A stretch of 64,000 nucleotides of DNA from Phytopseudomonas daroniae (lineage in GTDB: Bacteria; Pseudomonadota; Gammaproteobacteria; Pseudomonadales; Pseudomonadaceae). The stretch spans positions 1 to 64,000 of the forward strand of contig NZ_QJUI01000013.1 in assembly GCF_004327285.1 (NCBI RefSeq), written 5' to 3'. The position numbers and the translations under genes are program-made. Positions within the stretch are counted from its first letter, which is position 1. Each line of letters starts with the position of its first letter. Positions 19,763 through 32,036 of this stretch are shown one piece after another. Below the pieces are notes generated by a model. It ran no database searches and was not told the origin of the DNA. It worked only from the letters and a program-made list of their open reading frames with translations.

Positions 19763-21304
19763 ATGACGCAAGCCAACAACGCTGTGTACACCGACATCAG
19801 CACCGCTCAACTGGTCGAAGAAGCCCTTCGTCGCGGTGAGGGCGAACTGGCGTCCACTGGTGCTCTGGTTGTACGCACCGGCCACCGTACCGGGCGTTCT
19901 CCGGTCGATCGCTTCATCGTCGATGAGCCGAGTACCTCGGCCGACATCGGCTGGGGGCCGATCAACCGCAAGTTCCCGGCCGACAAGTTCGATGCCCTGT
20001 GGGATCGTGTTCAGGCGTTCTCCGATGCCCAGGACAGCTTCGTTTCCCACGTTCATGTAGGCTCCGCCGAAGCTCACTACCTGCCCGTCAAGATGACCAC
20101 TGCCACTGCCTGGCAGAACCTCTTCGGCCGTCAGCTGTTCATCGAGCCGACCCAGTACAACCCGTCCTCCAAGCAGGAATGGCAAGTGCTCAACGTCGCC
20201 AACTTCGAGTGCGTGCCTGAGCGTGACGGCACCAACTCCGACGGTTGCGTGATCATCAACTTCGCCAAGAAGAAGGTGCTGATCGCTGGCATGCGCTACG
20301 CCGGTGAAATGAAGAAAGCCATGTTCAGCGTGCAGAACTTCCTGCTGCCGGCCGCCGACGTGCTGCCGATGCACTGCGCTGCCAACATCGGCGAAGAAGG
20401 CGACGTGACCCTGTTCTTCGGTCTGTCCGGCACTGGCAAGACCACCCTGTCCGCCGATGAAAGCCGTTACCTGATCGGTGACGACGAGCACGGCTGGGGC
20501 ACCGGCGTGGTGTTCAACATCGAAGGCGGTTGCTATGCCAAGTGCATCGACCTGTCCGAGAAGAACGAGCCTGTTATCTGGAAAGCCATCAAGTTCGGTA
20601 CCGTGCTGGAAAACGTGGTGCTCGACGAGCAGCGCTCGCCGGACTACACCGACGACAGCCTGACCCAGAACAGCCGTGCCGCCTACCCGCTGGAATTCGT
20701 CGAGAAGCGCAGCGAGAAGAACCTCGGCGGCGAGCCGAATGCGGTGATCTTCCTGACCTGTGACCTGACTGGCGTACTGCCGCCGGTGTCGATCCTCAAC
20801 GAAGAGCAGGCGGCCTATCACTTCCTGTCGGGTTACACCGCACTGGTCGGTTCCACCGAAATGGGTTCGGGCAGCGGCATCAAGTCGACCTTCTCCACCT
20901 GTTTCGGCGCACCGTTCTTCCCGCGTCCGGCTGGCGTCTACGCCGAGCTGCTGATCAAGCGCATCCAGGCGTTCGGCTCCAAGGTCTATCTGGTCAACAC
21001 CGGCTGGACCGGTGGTGGTTACGGCGTCGGCAAGCGTTTCAACATCCCGACCACTCGTGGTGTGATCGCAGCGATCCAGAGCGGCGCACTGATCGGTACC
21101 GAAACCGAGCAACTGCCGATCATCAACCTGAGCGTGCCGAAGGCCGTTCCGGGCGTCGAGACCAACCTGCTCAACCCACGCAACACCTGGGCTGACCAGA
21201 ATGCCTACGACGAGGCTGCCAAAGGTCTGGCCAAGCTGTTCATCGACAACTTCACCAAGTTCGATGTCAGCGATGCCATCAAGAACGCCGGCCCGCAGCT
21301 CTAA
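19763..21304 (+). CDS. pckA: Phosphoenolpyruvate carboxykinase (ATP)
   Basis: A 513-residue gluconeogenic enzyme converting oxaloacetate and ATP to phosphoenolpyruvate. Start [20 protein letters not shown] at ATG 19763 fits the conserved Pseudomonas N-terminus. Nucleotide-binding motifs are present: [15 protein letters not shown] (P-loop, G220-K226), LIGDDEHGW for metal binding, and [28 protein letters not shown] supplies the substrate Arg. The gene stands alone, with a strong terminator 17 bases after the stop. Confidence 0.97.
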   Translation: MTQANNAVYTDISTAQLVEEALRRGEGELASTGALVVRTGHRTGRSPVDRFIVDEPSTSADIGWGPINRKFPADKFDALWDRVQAFSDAQDSFVSHVHVGSAEAHYLPVKMTTATAWQNLFGRQLFIEPTQYNPSSKQEWQVLNVANFECVPERDGTNSDGCVIINFAKKKVLIAGMRYAGEMKKAMFSVQNFLLPAADVLPMHCAANIGEEGDVTLFFGLSGTGKTTLSADESRYLIGDDEHGWGTGVVFNIEGGCYAKCIDLSEKNEPVIWKAIKFGTVLENVVLDEQRSPDYTDDSLTQNSRAAYPLEFVEKRSEKNLGGEPNAVIFLTCDLTGVLPPVSILNEEQAAYHFLSGYTALVGSTEMGSGSGIKSTFSTCFGAPFFPRPAGVYAELLIKRIQAFGSKVYLVNTGWTGGGYGVGKRFNIPTTRGVIAAIQSGALIGTETEQLPIINLSVPKAVPGVETNLLNPRNTWADQNAYDEAAKGLAKLFIDNFTKFDVSDAIKNAGPQL

Positions 21305-21320
21305 GCGAGCCAGAGCAAAA

Positions 21321-21349
21321 GAAACCGCCTTCGGGCGGTTTCTTTTTTT
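21321..21349 (+). terminator. Rho-independent terminator of pckA
   Basis: A perfect 9-bp stem GAAACCGCC / GGCGGTTTC around a TTCG tetraloop, followed by seven T, 17 bases after the pckA stop. Confidence 0.95.
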
Positions 21350-21350
21350 A

Positions 21351-21457
21351 GCCGCAAGCTTCAAGCCGCAAGCCACAAGTAAGGGCGGCTTGGCTACACT
21401 CTCGAAGCCGACGCCGCAGGCTTTTCTCTTGCAGCTTGAGGCTTGCAGCTTGCAGCT
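21351..21457 (+). repeat. Inverted AAGCTTCAAG/CTTGCAGCTTG repeat element upstream of recQ-like gene
   Basis: The left arm (21351-21379, GCCGCAAGCTTCAAGCCGCA...) and right arm (21428-21457, CTTGCAGCTTGAGGCTTGCA...) are inverted copies of the same short-period motif, separated by about 48 bases. The arms can pair into a long imperfect stem. The same motif flanks the accC terminator near 37847-37935, and a fragment lies at 44592-44610. Confidence 0.7.
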
Positions 21458-21477
21458 GATTCAAAGGAGTGACAGCT

Positions 21478-23403
<1,926 letters not shown>

Positions 23404-24449
23404 CGCTCCGCCAACTCGGCGATTTCCTGCTGCCAGCTCTGTTCCAGGCGCTCGCCGAGGAACTCGACGAAGCGCCGTACGCGTGGCACCTGCTGGCGGC
23501 TGGTCGGATAGAGCGCATGCAAAGGGGCGTCCGGTAGCCGGTAGCGTGGCAGCACCCGTTCCAGACGCCCGGCCCTGAGGTCGGCCGCCACATCCCAGAT
23601 GGATTTGCTGACGATGCCCTGGCCCTGCAGTGCCAGGGCGTGGGCCGCTTCGCCGTCGTTGCACAGAATGCTGGCCTGAACCCGCACCTGCAGCGGGACG
23701 CCGTCCTGTTCGAAACGCCAGTGCATGCGTTCCTGATCACCGATCAGCAGGCAACTGTGTTTGTGCAACTGCTCGGGATGCGTCGGGCGGCCGTGCCAGT
23801 CCAGGTAGGACGGTGAGGCGCAGAGCACCCGGTTGTTCGGCGCCAGTTGCCGGGCGATCAGGCTGGAATCGGCAGGCATACCGAAGCGGATAGCGATATC
23901 CACCTCGTGCTCGAGCAGGTCGACCAGGGCATCGCCGAAATTCAGCTGGATGCGCAGCTCCGGATATTGTTTGCGGAATGTTGCGATCAGCGGGATCAAT
24001 TGGCGACGACCGAAGCCGAATGGCGCACTGATGCGCAGCAATCCGTCGACCTGTTCGCGGCGTTGCAGGAGCATCGCTTCCGCCGCATCCACCTCGTCGA
24101 GAATGCGCCGACAGTGGGCATGGAACAGCCGGCCTTCTTCGGTCGGGGCCAAGCGCCGCGTGGTGCGCTGCAGCAGGCGCACGCCGACGCGGGCCTCCAG
24201 GCGCGCCAGGCGCTTGCTCACCACGGCAAGGGAAAGATCCAGTTCCCGAGCGGCTGCCGACAGGTTGCCCGCACGCAGGATACGTTCGAACAAGCGCAGA
24301 TCACTGAGGTCTTCGAGCATGGGCTTAGTCAACCATGGGGAAACAATGCATATCGTTTCTGGAGAGAATGGGGCGGGCAGCCCTGACCATACTCGCCTTT
24401 CACCCGTTGCGGCCAGTCCGGCCGCATCCTTGTCCCGCCAGGAGGCCCC

Positions 24450-25370
24450 ATGCAGACACGTCGCCAGTTCATCCAGCGCAGCAGCGCCCTCGCCGCCATG
24501 GCCAGCATGGCGCCCTTGTTTCCCTCGTTCAGTTTCGCCGCGGACACCCTGCTCAAGCGGACCATCCCGGCGACCGGCGAAACCCTGCCGGTAATCGGCC
24601 TGGGCACCTCACGTACCTTCAACGTCGATCCAGCATCGGCGGACATGGCGCCTCTGCAGGAAGTGGTCAAGGCCTTCGTCGACGGCGGCGCCACACTGAT
24701 CGATACGGCGCCGAGCTATGGCCGTTCGGAAGCGGTCACCGGCGAACTGGTCAAGCGTACCGGCACCGGCGATCGGGTGTTTCTCGCGACCAAGGTCTCG
24801 TCCACCGGGCGCGAGGCCGGCCTGCAGCAGATCGAGGCCGGCTTCAAGGCCCTGCAGACCGAGCGCATCGACCTGATCCAGGTACACAACCTGCAGGACA
24901 CCGCCACCCAGCTGGGGCTGCTGCGCGAACTCAAGGAGCAGGGGCGGATTCGTTATGTCGGCGTGACCCATTACCTGGAGTCGGCCCACGATGACCTGCT
25001 CGCGACGCTGGAAAAGGAACCGGTGGACTTTGTCCAGTTCAATTACTCCATCGGTGCGCGCAATGCCGAACAGCGGCTGCTGCCCTATTGCGCCGACAAG
25101 GGCATCGCCACGCTGATCAACCGCACCTACCAGGCCGGCGAACTGTTCGCCAAGGTGCGCGGCAAGGAAGTGCCGCAATGGTTGCAGAGCGAGTTGGGGG
25201 CGACCTCCTGGGCCCAGGTGATGCTCAAGTTCGTACTGGCCAACCCGGCGGTCACCACGGTGATCCCGGCCACGTCCAACCCGCGCTATGTGCTCGACAA
25301 CCTGCTGGCAGGCCAAGGGCAACTGCCGGATGCCGCACAGCGTGCGCGGATCGTCGAGCTGTTTGCCTGA
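24450..25370 (+). CDS. Periplasmic aldo/keto reductase with Tat signal
   Basis: A 306-residue protein. The N-terminus has a twin-arginine signal (TRRQFIQRSS then a hydrophobic stretch and FSFAAD), cleaved near residue 31. The mature part is an aldo/keto reductase with the complete catalytic tetrad D85, Y90 (DTAPSYG), K115 (LATKVSS) and H146 (QVHN), and a late VIPATSNP nucleotide-binding block. Export of a folded, cofactor-loaded oxidoreductase by Tat is consistent. Substrate unknown. RBS AGGAGG precedes the ATG at 24450. Reads away from the LysR gene at 24320. Confidence 0.88.
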   Translation: MQTRRQFIQRSSALAAMASMAPLFPSFSFAADTLLKRTIPATGETLPVIGLGTSRTFNVDPASADMAPLQEVVKAFVDGGATLIDTAPSYGRSEAVTGELVKRTGTGDRVFLATKVSSTGREAGLQQIEAGFKALQTERIDLIQVHNLQDTATQLGLLRELKEQGRIRYVGVTHYLESAHDDLLATLEKEPVDFVQFNYSIGARNAEQRLLPYCADKGIATLINRTYQAGELFAKVRGKEVPQWLQSELGATSWAQVMLKFVLANPAVTTVIPATSNPRYVLDNLLAGQGQLPDAAQRARIVELFA

Positions 25371-25464
25371 GGCGTCATGGAACGGGGCGGCTATGCTGCC
25401 CCCATAGCAAACGCTGGCGTTTCCCTGGACTGCGCCGTCGTTCCCGCCTTGCCGAGGAGTACTA

Positions 25465-26799
25465 ATGACCCTTGCCACCTCTCTATCACAGCGCGTGACC
25501 CGTGCGATCAATGCACAGCCCGGTGAGCTGGTAGCAGCTCTGTCGGGCTTCGCGCTGTTTTTCTGTCTGTTCTGCGGCTATTTCATGCTGCGGCCGATCC
25601 GTGAATCGATGGGTATCCAGGCTGGCGTGGAAAACCTGCAGTGGCTGTTTACCGCGACCTTCGTGGTCATGCTGCTGGCCGTGCCGTTGTTCGCCTGGCT
25701 CAATTCCAGGGTGCCGCGCATCCATTTCATCGACTGGGTCTACGGCTTCTTCTGTCTCAACCTGCTGGCTTTCGCCGTGGCGTTCAGCGTCATGTCCGAG
25801 AGCCTATGGTTGGCACGGGTGTTCTACGTGTGGATCTCGGTCTACAACCTGTTCGTGGTGTCGGTGGCCTGGAGCCTGATGGCCGATGTGTTCGACTCGC
25901 CCCAGGCCAAGCGGCTGTTCGCCTTCATCGCCGCAGGCGCCAGCGTCGGAGGCCTGGCCGGGCCGGCATTCAGTGCGCTGCTGGTGGGCGCTATCGGTGC
26001 CAGCGGCCTGGCGTTGCTGGCCGCGTTGCTGCTGGCCGGGGCTCTGGCGCTCAAGCATTACCTGATGGGCTGGCGCGAGCGCGCTGGTGCCGGGCGCCCG
26101 GGTGCCAGCCGGGCGGAGAATCCGCGGCGGCCGGTGGCGGGTAATCCGTTCAGCGGCATGACGCGGGTGTTCAGGTCGTCCTACCTGCTGGGGATTTCCG
26201 CTTTCGTCATCCTGCTCGCCACGGTCACCACCTTTCTCTATTTCGAGCAGGCGCGGCTTGTGGCCGAGCTGTTCCCGGATCGCAGCGAGCAGGTACGGGT
26301 GTTCGGTTTGATCGACTTCGTGGTGCAGGTTGGCGCGCTGCTGGCACAGCTGTTCATCACTGGCCGGGTCGCCCAGCGCCTGGGGGTGCGCACCCTGCTG
26401 GCAGCTGTGCCGATACTGGTGTGCGTGGGCTTTCTCGCCCTGGCCATGGCGCCGACCTTCGCGGTGCTGGCCGGGTTGATGATCGTGCGGCGTATCGGCG
26501 AGTACGCATTCGTGCGGCCGGGGCGGGAGATGCTCTTCGCGCCGCTGGATGCCGAGAGCAAGTACAAGGCCAAGAACTTCATCGACACCGTGGTCTATCG
26601 CGGCGGTGATGCCGTCAGCGGTTGGGCCAAGAGCCTGATCGACATGCTCGGTTACGGTGTGGCGTTGATCGCCGTGATCGGTGCGCTGTGTGCGGCCATC
26701 TGGGGTGTGCTCGGCTGGTACCTGGGCGGCCGTGCCGATCGCGGTGAAACCGGCGTTCAGCCGCCACGCGAGGACAGCGAGCCTGCGCTCACGCGTTGA
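25465..26799 (+). CDS. MFS-type carrier, NTP/NDP-exchange-like
   Basis: A 444-residue integral membrane protein with about 12 spans. The N-terminus (GYFMLRPIRESMGIQAGVEN) and ADVFDSPQAKRLFAFIAAGA resemble the bacterial family annotated as NTP/NDP exchange transporter-like MFS proteins; R-E-x-M-G after the first span is characteristic. In free-living bacteria the substrate is unknown, so nucleotide exchange should not be assumed. Start ATG 25465 has GAGGAGT upstream. The 3' end overlaps the converging LysR gene by 11 bases. Confidence 0.75.
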   Translation: MTLATSLSQRVTRAINAQPGELVAALSGFALFFCLFCGYFMLRPIRESMGIQAGVENLQWLFTATFVVMLLAVPLFAWLNSRVPRIHFIDWVYGFFCLNLLAFAVAFSVMSESLWLARVFYVWISVYNLFVVSVAWSLMADVFDSPQAKRLFAFIAAGASVGGLAGPAFSALLVGAIGASGLALLAALLLAGALALKHYLMGWRERAGAGRPGASRAENPRRPVAGNPFSGMTRVFRSSYLLGISAFVILLATVTTFLYFEQARLVAELFPDRSEQVRVFGLIDFVVQVGALLAQLFITGRVAQRLGVRTLLAAVPILVCVGFLALAMAPTFAVLAGLMIVRRIGEYAFVRPGREMLFAPLDAESKYKAKNFIDTVVYRGGDAVSGWAKSLIDMLGYGVALIAVIGALCAAIWGVLGWYLGGRADRGETGVQPPREDSEPALTR

Positions 26800-27673
26800 T
26801 CAGCGTGCGTGCCTCGGCGAAGCAGGCCTCTGCCAGTGCCGAGCGTGGTGCGCTGCGACGCATGATCAGGCCCAGGGGCGCCAGTGTGTGGGCGTCCTCG
26901 ATGGGCGTCAGCACCAGGTCGTTGGTGAACTCGGCGAGGCCGTTCTGCAGCGGCATGATCGAGCAGCACAGGCCGGCACTGACGGCCTGCAGCAGCTGGT
27001 GCACGGCATCGGTTTCCAGTTTCGGCAGCGGCGTCAGCCCGCGTGAACGGAAGCTGTGGTCGATCGACTGGCGAAAGTGCATGCCGGCAGAGAGCAGGCC
27101 CAGTGGCAGGTCGATCAGGTTTTCCCAGCGCAGGGTGGTTTCCGTGAACTGGTAGTGCCGACGGTCGTACAGCAGGCCCATGCGCGTCGCCGCCAGTTCC
27201 AGGCTGTCGAAATGCTCGCGGTCGAGGCGGTCGAGGTACGACAGCCCGAGGTCGAGCTGATTACTGCCGAGGCGCTCGAGGATCTGGTCGCTGCTCAGGG
27301 CGAACAGCTGGAAGCGCAGCCCGGGATGTTGCTCGGCGAACAACTGCACCAGATCCATCGGATCGAAACCGGATAGCGGCACCACGCCGAGGCGCAAGGT
27401 GCCGACCAGTTGCCCGCGACAGGCCGCCGCTTCGGCGTACAGGCCGTCATGGGCAGCCATCAGGCTGCGTGCCCAGGCGAGAATGCGTTCTCCTTCGGCA
27501 CTGAACCCTTCGAAACGCTGCCCGCGCCGCACCAGTTCCAGGCCCAGTTCGTCTTCCAGGTTGCGCAGGCGCATCGACAGCGTCGGCTGTGTAACGTGGC
27601 AGCGGGCGGCCGCCTGGCCGAAGTGCCGGGTCTCGTCGAGGGCGATCAGAAACTTGAGCTGCTTGATATCCAT
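26789..27673 (-). CDS. LysR-family transcriptional regulator
   Basis: A 294-residue regulator from ATG 27673 (MDIKQLKFLIALDETRHFGQ). Helix-turn-helix HFGQAAARCHVTQPTLSMRL at about 17-36, linker helix, then an effector domain (GTLRLGVVPLSGFDPMDLVQ, DLGLSYLDRLD). It resembles the CynR/OxyR-like branch in its N-terminus (QPTLS), but the effector domain lacks an OxyR-type Cys pair. Target unknown: the gene converges on the carrier and its upstream side faces retS, which is on the same strand. Confidence 0.88.
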   Translation of the reverse strand: MDIKQLKFLIALDETRHFGQAAARCHVTQPTLSMRLRNLEDELGLELVRRGQRFEGFSAEGERILAWARSLMAAHDGLYAEAAACRGQLVGTLRLGVVPLSGFDPMDLVQLFAEQHPGLRFQLFALSSDQILERLGSNQLDLGLSYLDRLDREHFDSLELAATRMGLLYDRRHYQFTETTLRWENLIDLPLGLLSAGMHFRQSIDHSFRSRGLTPLPKLETDAVHQLLQAVSAGLCCSIMPLQNGLAEFTNDLVLTPIEDAHTLAPLGLIMRRSAPRSALAEACFAEARTLINA

Positions 27674-27760
27674 GGGCGCTTCGTCGGGCATAGGCGGCGC
27701 TGTTGCGGCACGCGGAGAGCGCTCTTCAGTCAGGGCGCGAGCGGGATTCTAGCAGGCCGC

Positions 27761-30550
27761 TCAGGACGGGATGGTGTCATCTTCAGGCTGGGCCTGGCGC
27801 TCGCTTACCCAGTACTCGATCAGATTGCGCAACTGCGACAACTCCACCGGCTTGGCCATGTGGCCGTCCATGCCGACCAGTCGTGCGCGTTCCTTGTGCT
27901 CATTGAGGATATGCGCGGTCAGCGCCACCACCGGGGTGCGCTGGCGGCGCTCGGTGATTTCCCAGGCACGCAGTTGTTCGGTCGCGGAGAAACCGTCGAG
28001 CACCGGCATTTCGCAGTCCATCAGCACCAGGTCATAGCGCTGCGCCTTCATCGCGCTCAGGGCTTCTTCACCGTTGCTCGCCGTATCGGGCTGCACGTTG
28101 AGCTTGCCGAGCATGCCGCGGATCACCTTGGTGGAAATGCTGTTGTCTTCGGCGACGAGGATGCGGAAGTCTTCCGGCACCAGCAGCGGCGTGGTGCTGG
28201 CAGCCATGGGGGCACTTTGCCCACGCCGACGCTGGGCCAGTTCATCAGCCAGAGTGGCCTTGAGGGTGTAGCCCGCCACAGGCTTGGCGAGGATGCGCTT
28301 GATACCGGCATTGCGCGCGATGATCTTGCTCGGCGCATGGCTGATGCCGGTCAGCATGATGATCAGGATGTCGTTGTTCAGGCTCGGGTCTTCCTTGATC
28401 TTCGCAGCCAGTTGCATGCCGCTCATGCCGGGCATTTCCTGATCGAGCAGCACCACGTCGAAGTATTCGCGCATATGCGCCTTGGTGCGCAGCAGCGCCA
28501 GGGCTTCCTTGCCCGAAGGCACGCTGCTGACGTTCATGCCCCAGGCGTTGCACTGCTGCAGCAGTACCTTGCGGCAGGTGTCGTTGTCGTCCACCACCAG
28601 CAGGCGGGTGCCCTGCAGCGTGCCGTCGATATCGGTGCCCGGTTGTTGCAGGCGGGCGTTGTCCAGCGGCAGGGTCAGCCACAGGGTCGAGCCCTGGTTG
28701 CCGCCGCTCTGGATACCGAACTCGCCGCCCATCAGGCGGATCAGCTGGCGGGCGATGATCAGGCCCAGGCGACCGCCAAGGCGCGTCGCAGACAGGAAAT
28801 CATGGCTCTGCAATTCCGTGTTGAGCAGTGCATCGCGCTCGCTGGCATTGAGCGGGTGGCCGCTGTCCTGCACGGCGAAGCGCAGGCGCGGTTGTTCGCC
28901 ACTGGTATCGAGCGCCACCACCAGCAGAATCTCGCCTTCGCTGGTCTGCTTGAAGGCGTTTTCGAGCAGGCTCAGCAGGGTCTGGCGCAGACGTGTCGGG
29001 TCGCCACTGACGATGCGCGGCACCTGGGGCTGGATGAAGCTGATCAGCTCGATCTTTTGTAGTTCGGCCTTGGCGCGGAAGATGTCCAGGCAGTCTTCGG
29101 TCAGGGCGTTGAGGTCGAACTGCACGTCATCCAGTTCGATCTGCCCGGACTCCAGCTTGGAGATGTCGAGAATTTCGTTGATCAGGTTGAGCAGTTCGTT
29201 GCCGGAGCTGTGAATGGTCTGCACGTAGTCGCGCTGCTTCGCCGACAGTGGCGTACCGAGCAGCAGCTCGGTCATGCCCAGCACGCCGTTCATGGGGGTA
29301 CGGATCTCGTGGCTGATCTTGGCCAGGAACTCGGCCTTGGCCCTCAGCTCGGCATCATTGGCGGCCAGTGCGGTTCGCGCTCGCGAGGCGGCTCGCTGCA
29401 GTTGCCGCTGATGCTCGGCCAGCGCTGCGCTGAGCACCACACCGCTGAGGGTGGCGATGGTGAAGACGCCGATTACCAGCCAACCGGGATCGAGCTGGTC
29501 GAAGCCGAGCAGGATCGGGATGAACAGGCCAAAGCCGACGTTGAATACCAGCATGCCGCCGACGACCAACCGTGCCGACTGGTAACCGTTATGCCAGTGC
29601 ACGCCGCTGACCAGCAGCACGCTCAGGGTGCCGAGGAACACCGTCAGGTACACCAGCACGCTGTACCAGAGCAGGCCGCTGATCAGAATGATCAGGCCCA
29701 GCCCCAGGGTCAGCAGCGCATGTCCCTGCAGCACCCAGTTGAGCTTGCTGCGCTGCATCGGCGTACTGCGGAAGAAGCCAAGGGCGAACGATGACAGGCA
29801 GAATGCGGCGATCAGAGCACTGATATCGGCGATCAGCGACTGGTTGTAACCGAGGCTCGGTACCCAGGCCGCCAGCATGCCCAGATTCGCCGCCGCACAG
29901 ACCGCCAGGCCGGCATGCAGGCCGGCCAGCCAGAGGCTGCAGGCCGAACGCATGTAGGCGAAGCGGATCAGGTTGTAGACCACCACCAGCAGCAGGGCGC
30001 CGAGCAGCGCACCAAACAGGTAGGCGGGTTTTTCCAGGCTGACCAGTTCACTCTCGTCGATGACCTTGAACCAGGCCATCAGCGGGTGGTTGGAAGTCAT
30101 CCGCACATAGACTTCTCGTGCCTGCCCGTCGTTGGGCAAGGACATCAGGTAGGCGCGCGAGGGCAGCGGCCGTGAATTCAGCGGCATCGACTCGCCGGTG
30201 TGTACGCTCTGCTCGACCTGCGTGCCTTGCAACAGGTAGTAATCGAGGAACTGCACCCGCGGAGCGAACACCCACAGCCAATACGGTGCCTGGTGTTCGG
30301 GCACGTCGAAACGCAGCCAGACGGCTTTCTGGCTCTGGGGATAGGTAAAGGCGAGGTTATCGAGGGGGAGGAACTGGTTGCGCCGGCTGCGCACGTCGTT
30401 CAGATCCATCTGTGCGCCGTCGTCGATGAATACCGACCAGCCACTGGCATAAGGCGTCGTAACCCGCTGTGGTGCTGCAGTGCTCGACAGGCAGGCACCG
30501 GCCAACAGCAGGCCAACGAGTAAACCTATGGCAATCCTGAGCCGTCGCAC
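27761..30550 (-). CDS. retS: RetS hybrid sensor kinase, regulator of the GacS/Rsm switch
   Basis: A 929-residue hybrid kinase. Signal peptide (about 1-26), a periplasmic 7TMR-DISMED2 carbohydrate-sensor-like domain (about 30-165), seven membrane spans (about 176-385), histidine kinase domain with H414 in [15 protein letters not shown], an ATPase domain, and two receiver domains ([13 protein letters not shown] and [13 protein letters not shown]). RetS pairs with GacS and blocks its signalling, favouring acute-infection and motile traits over biofilm and type VI secretion. The identity rests on architecture and its place beside purDH, as in PA4856. Start is GTG 30550 with AAAGGGA upstream. Length is close to P. 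aeruginosa RetS (942). Confidence 0.93.
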   Translation of the reverse strand: MRRLRIAIGLLVGLLLAGACLSSTAAPQRVTTPYASGWSVFIDDGAQMDLNDVRSRRNQFLPLDNLAFTYPQSQKAVWLRFDVPEHQAPYWLWVFAPRVQFLDYYLLQGTQVEQSVHTGESMPLNSRPLPSRAYLMSLPNDGQAREVYVRMTSNHPLMAWFKVIDESELVSLEKPAYLFGALLGALLLVVVYNLIRFAYMRSACSLWLAGLHAGLAVCAAANLGMLAAWVPSLGYNQSLIADISALIAAFCLSSFALGFFRSTPMQRSKLNWVLQGHALLTLGLGLIILISGLLWYSVLVYLTVFLGTLSVLLVSGVHWHNGYQSARLVVGGMLVFNVGFGLFIPILLGFDQLDPGWLVIGVFTIATLSGVVLSAALAEHQRQLQRAASRARTALAANDAELRAKAEFLAKISHEIRTPMNGVLGMTELLLGTPLSAKQRDYVQTIHSSGNELLNLINEILDISKLESGQIELDDVQFDLNALTEDCLDIFRAKAELQKIELISFIQPQVPRIVSGDPTRLRQTLLSLLENAFKQTSEGEILLVVALDTSGEQPRLRFAVQDSGHPLNASERDALLNTELQSHDFLSATRLGGRLGLIIARQLIRLMGGEFGIQSGGNQGSTLWLTLPLDNARLQQPGTDIDGTLQGTRLLVVDDNDTCRKVLLQQCNAWGMNVSSVPSGKEALALLRTKAHMREYFDVVLLDQEMPGMSGMQLAAKIKEDPSLNNDILIIMLTGISHAPSKIIARNAGIKRILAKPVAGYTLKATLADELAQRRRGQSAPMAASTTPLLVPEDFRILVAEDNSISTKVIRGMLGKLNVQPDTASNGEEALSAMKAQRYDLVLMDCEMPVLDGFSATEQLRAWEITERRQRTPVVALTAHILNEHKERARLVGMDGHMAKPVELSQLRNLIEYWVSERQAQPEDDTIPS

Positions 30551-30579
30551 GTGGCAATCCCTTTGAGTGATACGGCTGA

Positions 30580-30585
30580 ATTATA
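30580..30585 (-). promoter_or_regulatory. Candidate -10 element for retS
   Basis: TATAAT on the minus strand, 30 bases before the retS start codon, within the 159-base retS-purD gap. The -35 region is not recognisable. The same gap carries an 8-bp hairpin (GGCGGCAT / ATGCCGCC at 30676-30697) just after purD, without a T run. Confidence 0.4.
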
Positions 30586-30709
30586 GCCAGCCGTGGTGGC
30601 GCAGACTATGAACCGAGACGCTATCCTGACAGCCAGAGCACCCTGATGGTCAGCGATCCTCAGGGTATTGCCGACAGGCGGCATCGATTGATGCCGCCGT
30701 CTTGTTACA

Positions 30710-31999
30710 TCAGTTTTCGCCACGCTCGCGGGCGATCGCGCGGTAGCCGATATCGTTGCGGTGGAACATGCCATTCCAGCGAATTTTCTCGGCCAGCTGA
30801 TAAGCCTGCCGCTGGGCGTCGGCGACGCTGGCGCCGATGGCCGTCGCACAGAGTACGCGGCCGCCGGCAGTGACGACCTGGCCATCTTTCAGCGCGGTGC
30901 CGGCATGGAATACCTTGCCTTCGAGCGTGGCGGCCTCAATCAGGCCTTCGATCACGTCACCTTTGGCGTAATCGCCCGGGTAACCGCCGGCAGCCAGTAC
31001 CACGCCTACGGTCGGGCGTGGATCCCAGGTCGCTTCGACCTTGTCCAGCGCCTTGGCCAGCGCGGCTTCGACCAGCAGCACCAGGGAAGACTCCAGACGT
31101 ACCATGATCGGCTGGGTTTCCGGGTCGCCGAAACGGCAGTTGAATTCGATGACCTTGGGCTTGCCGGCTTTGTCGATCATCAGGCCGGCATACAGGAAAC
31201 CGGTATATACGTTGCCTTCATTCGCCATGCCGCGCACGGTCGGATAGATGACTTCGTCCATCACTCGCTTGTGCACTTCAGCAGTGACCACTGGCGCTGG
31301 CGAGTAGGCGCCCATGCCACCGGTATTCGGGCCGCTGTCGGCGTCGCCGACGCGCTTGTGATCCTGGCTGGTGGCCATCGGCAGCACGTTCTCGCCGTCG
31401 ACCATGACGATGAAGCTGGCTTCCTCGCCATCGAGGAACTCCTCGATCACCACGCGCGAGCCTGCTTCACCGAAAGCGTTGCCAGCGAGCATGTCGCGCA
31501 CGGCGTCTTCGGCCTCTTGCAGAGTCATGGCGACGATCACGCCCTTGCCCGCGGCCAGGCCGTCGGCCTTGATCACGATAGGGGCGCCTTTCTCACGCAG
31601 ATAGGCCAGGGCTGGCTCAACTTCGGTGAAGTTCTGGTAGTCGGCGGTGGGAATCTTCTGGCGGGCCAGGAAATCCTTGGTGAAGGCCTTGGAGCCCTCC
31701 AATTGGGCCGCGGCGGCGGTCGGGCCGAAGATATCCAGCTTGCGGGTGCGGAACAGGTCGACCACGCCTTTGACCAGTGGCGCTTCCGGGCCAACGATGG
31801 TCAGTTGCACGTTCTTTTCGGCGAAATCGGCCAGTGTCTGGATGTCCAGCACGTCGATGGCGACGTTCTCGCATTTGGCTTCGGTGGCGGTGCCGGCGTT
31901 ACCCGGGGCGACGAAGACTTTCTCGACGCGCTTGTCCTGTGCCACTTTCCAGGCCAGGGCGTGTTCACGACCGCCGCTGCCGATGATCAGTACATTCAT
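30710..31999 (-). CDS. purD: Phosphoribosylamine-glycine ligase
   Basis: A 429-residue ATP-grasp enzyme, second step of purine synthesis (phosphoribosylamine plus glycine to GAR). N-terminus MNVLIIGSGGREHALAWKVA and the blocks GPEAPLVKGVVD, IVIKADGLAAGKGVIVA, NTGGMGAYSPAP and EFNCRFGDPETQ are diagnostic. Start ATG 31999 has GGGAGAG upstream. It follows purH on the same strand, but the 115-base spacer contains two palindromic repeats, so the operon is interrupted by an inserted element. Confidence 0.97.
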   Translation of the reverse strand: MNVLIIGSGGREHALAWKVAQDKRVEKVFVAPGNAGTATEAKCENVAIDVLDIQTLADFAEKNVQLTIVGPEAPLVKGVVDLFRTRKLDIFGPTAAAAQLEGSKAFTKDFLARQKIPTADYQNFTEVEPALAYLREKGAPIVIKADGLAAGKGVIVAMTLQEAEDAVRDMLAGNAFGEAGSRVVIEEFLDGEEASFIVMVDGENVLPMATSQDHKRVGDADSGPNTGGMGAYSPAPVVTAEVHKRVMDEVIYPTVRGMANEGNVYTGFLYAGLMIDKAGKPKVIEFNCRFGDPETQPIMVRLESSLVLLVEAALAKALDKVEATWDPRPTVGVVLAAGGYPGDYAKGDVIEGLIEAATLEGKVFHAGTALKDGQVVTAGGRVLCATAIGASVADAQRQAYQLAEKIRWNGMFHRNDIGYRAIARERGEN

Positions 32000-32036
32000 G
32001 TCTCTCTCCCATTGGAGGCGGGCCGCTGGCCCGATC

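Noticed and set aside
19706..21376. A 556-codon minus-strand frame opposite pckA
   Set aside because: Lies on the reverse of the conserved enzyme and crosses the pckA terminator.
27410..29062. A 550-codon plus-strand frame across the LysR gene and retS
   Set aside because: Spans two well-supported genes on the other strand and the gap between them.
30676..30697. Hairpin GGCGGCAT/ATGCCGCC after purD as a terminator
   Set aside because: No T run follows on the minus strand, so I did not list it as a terminator.
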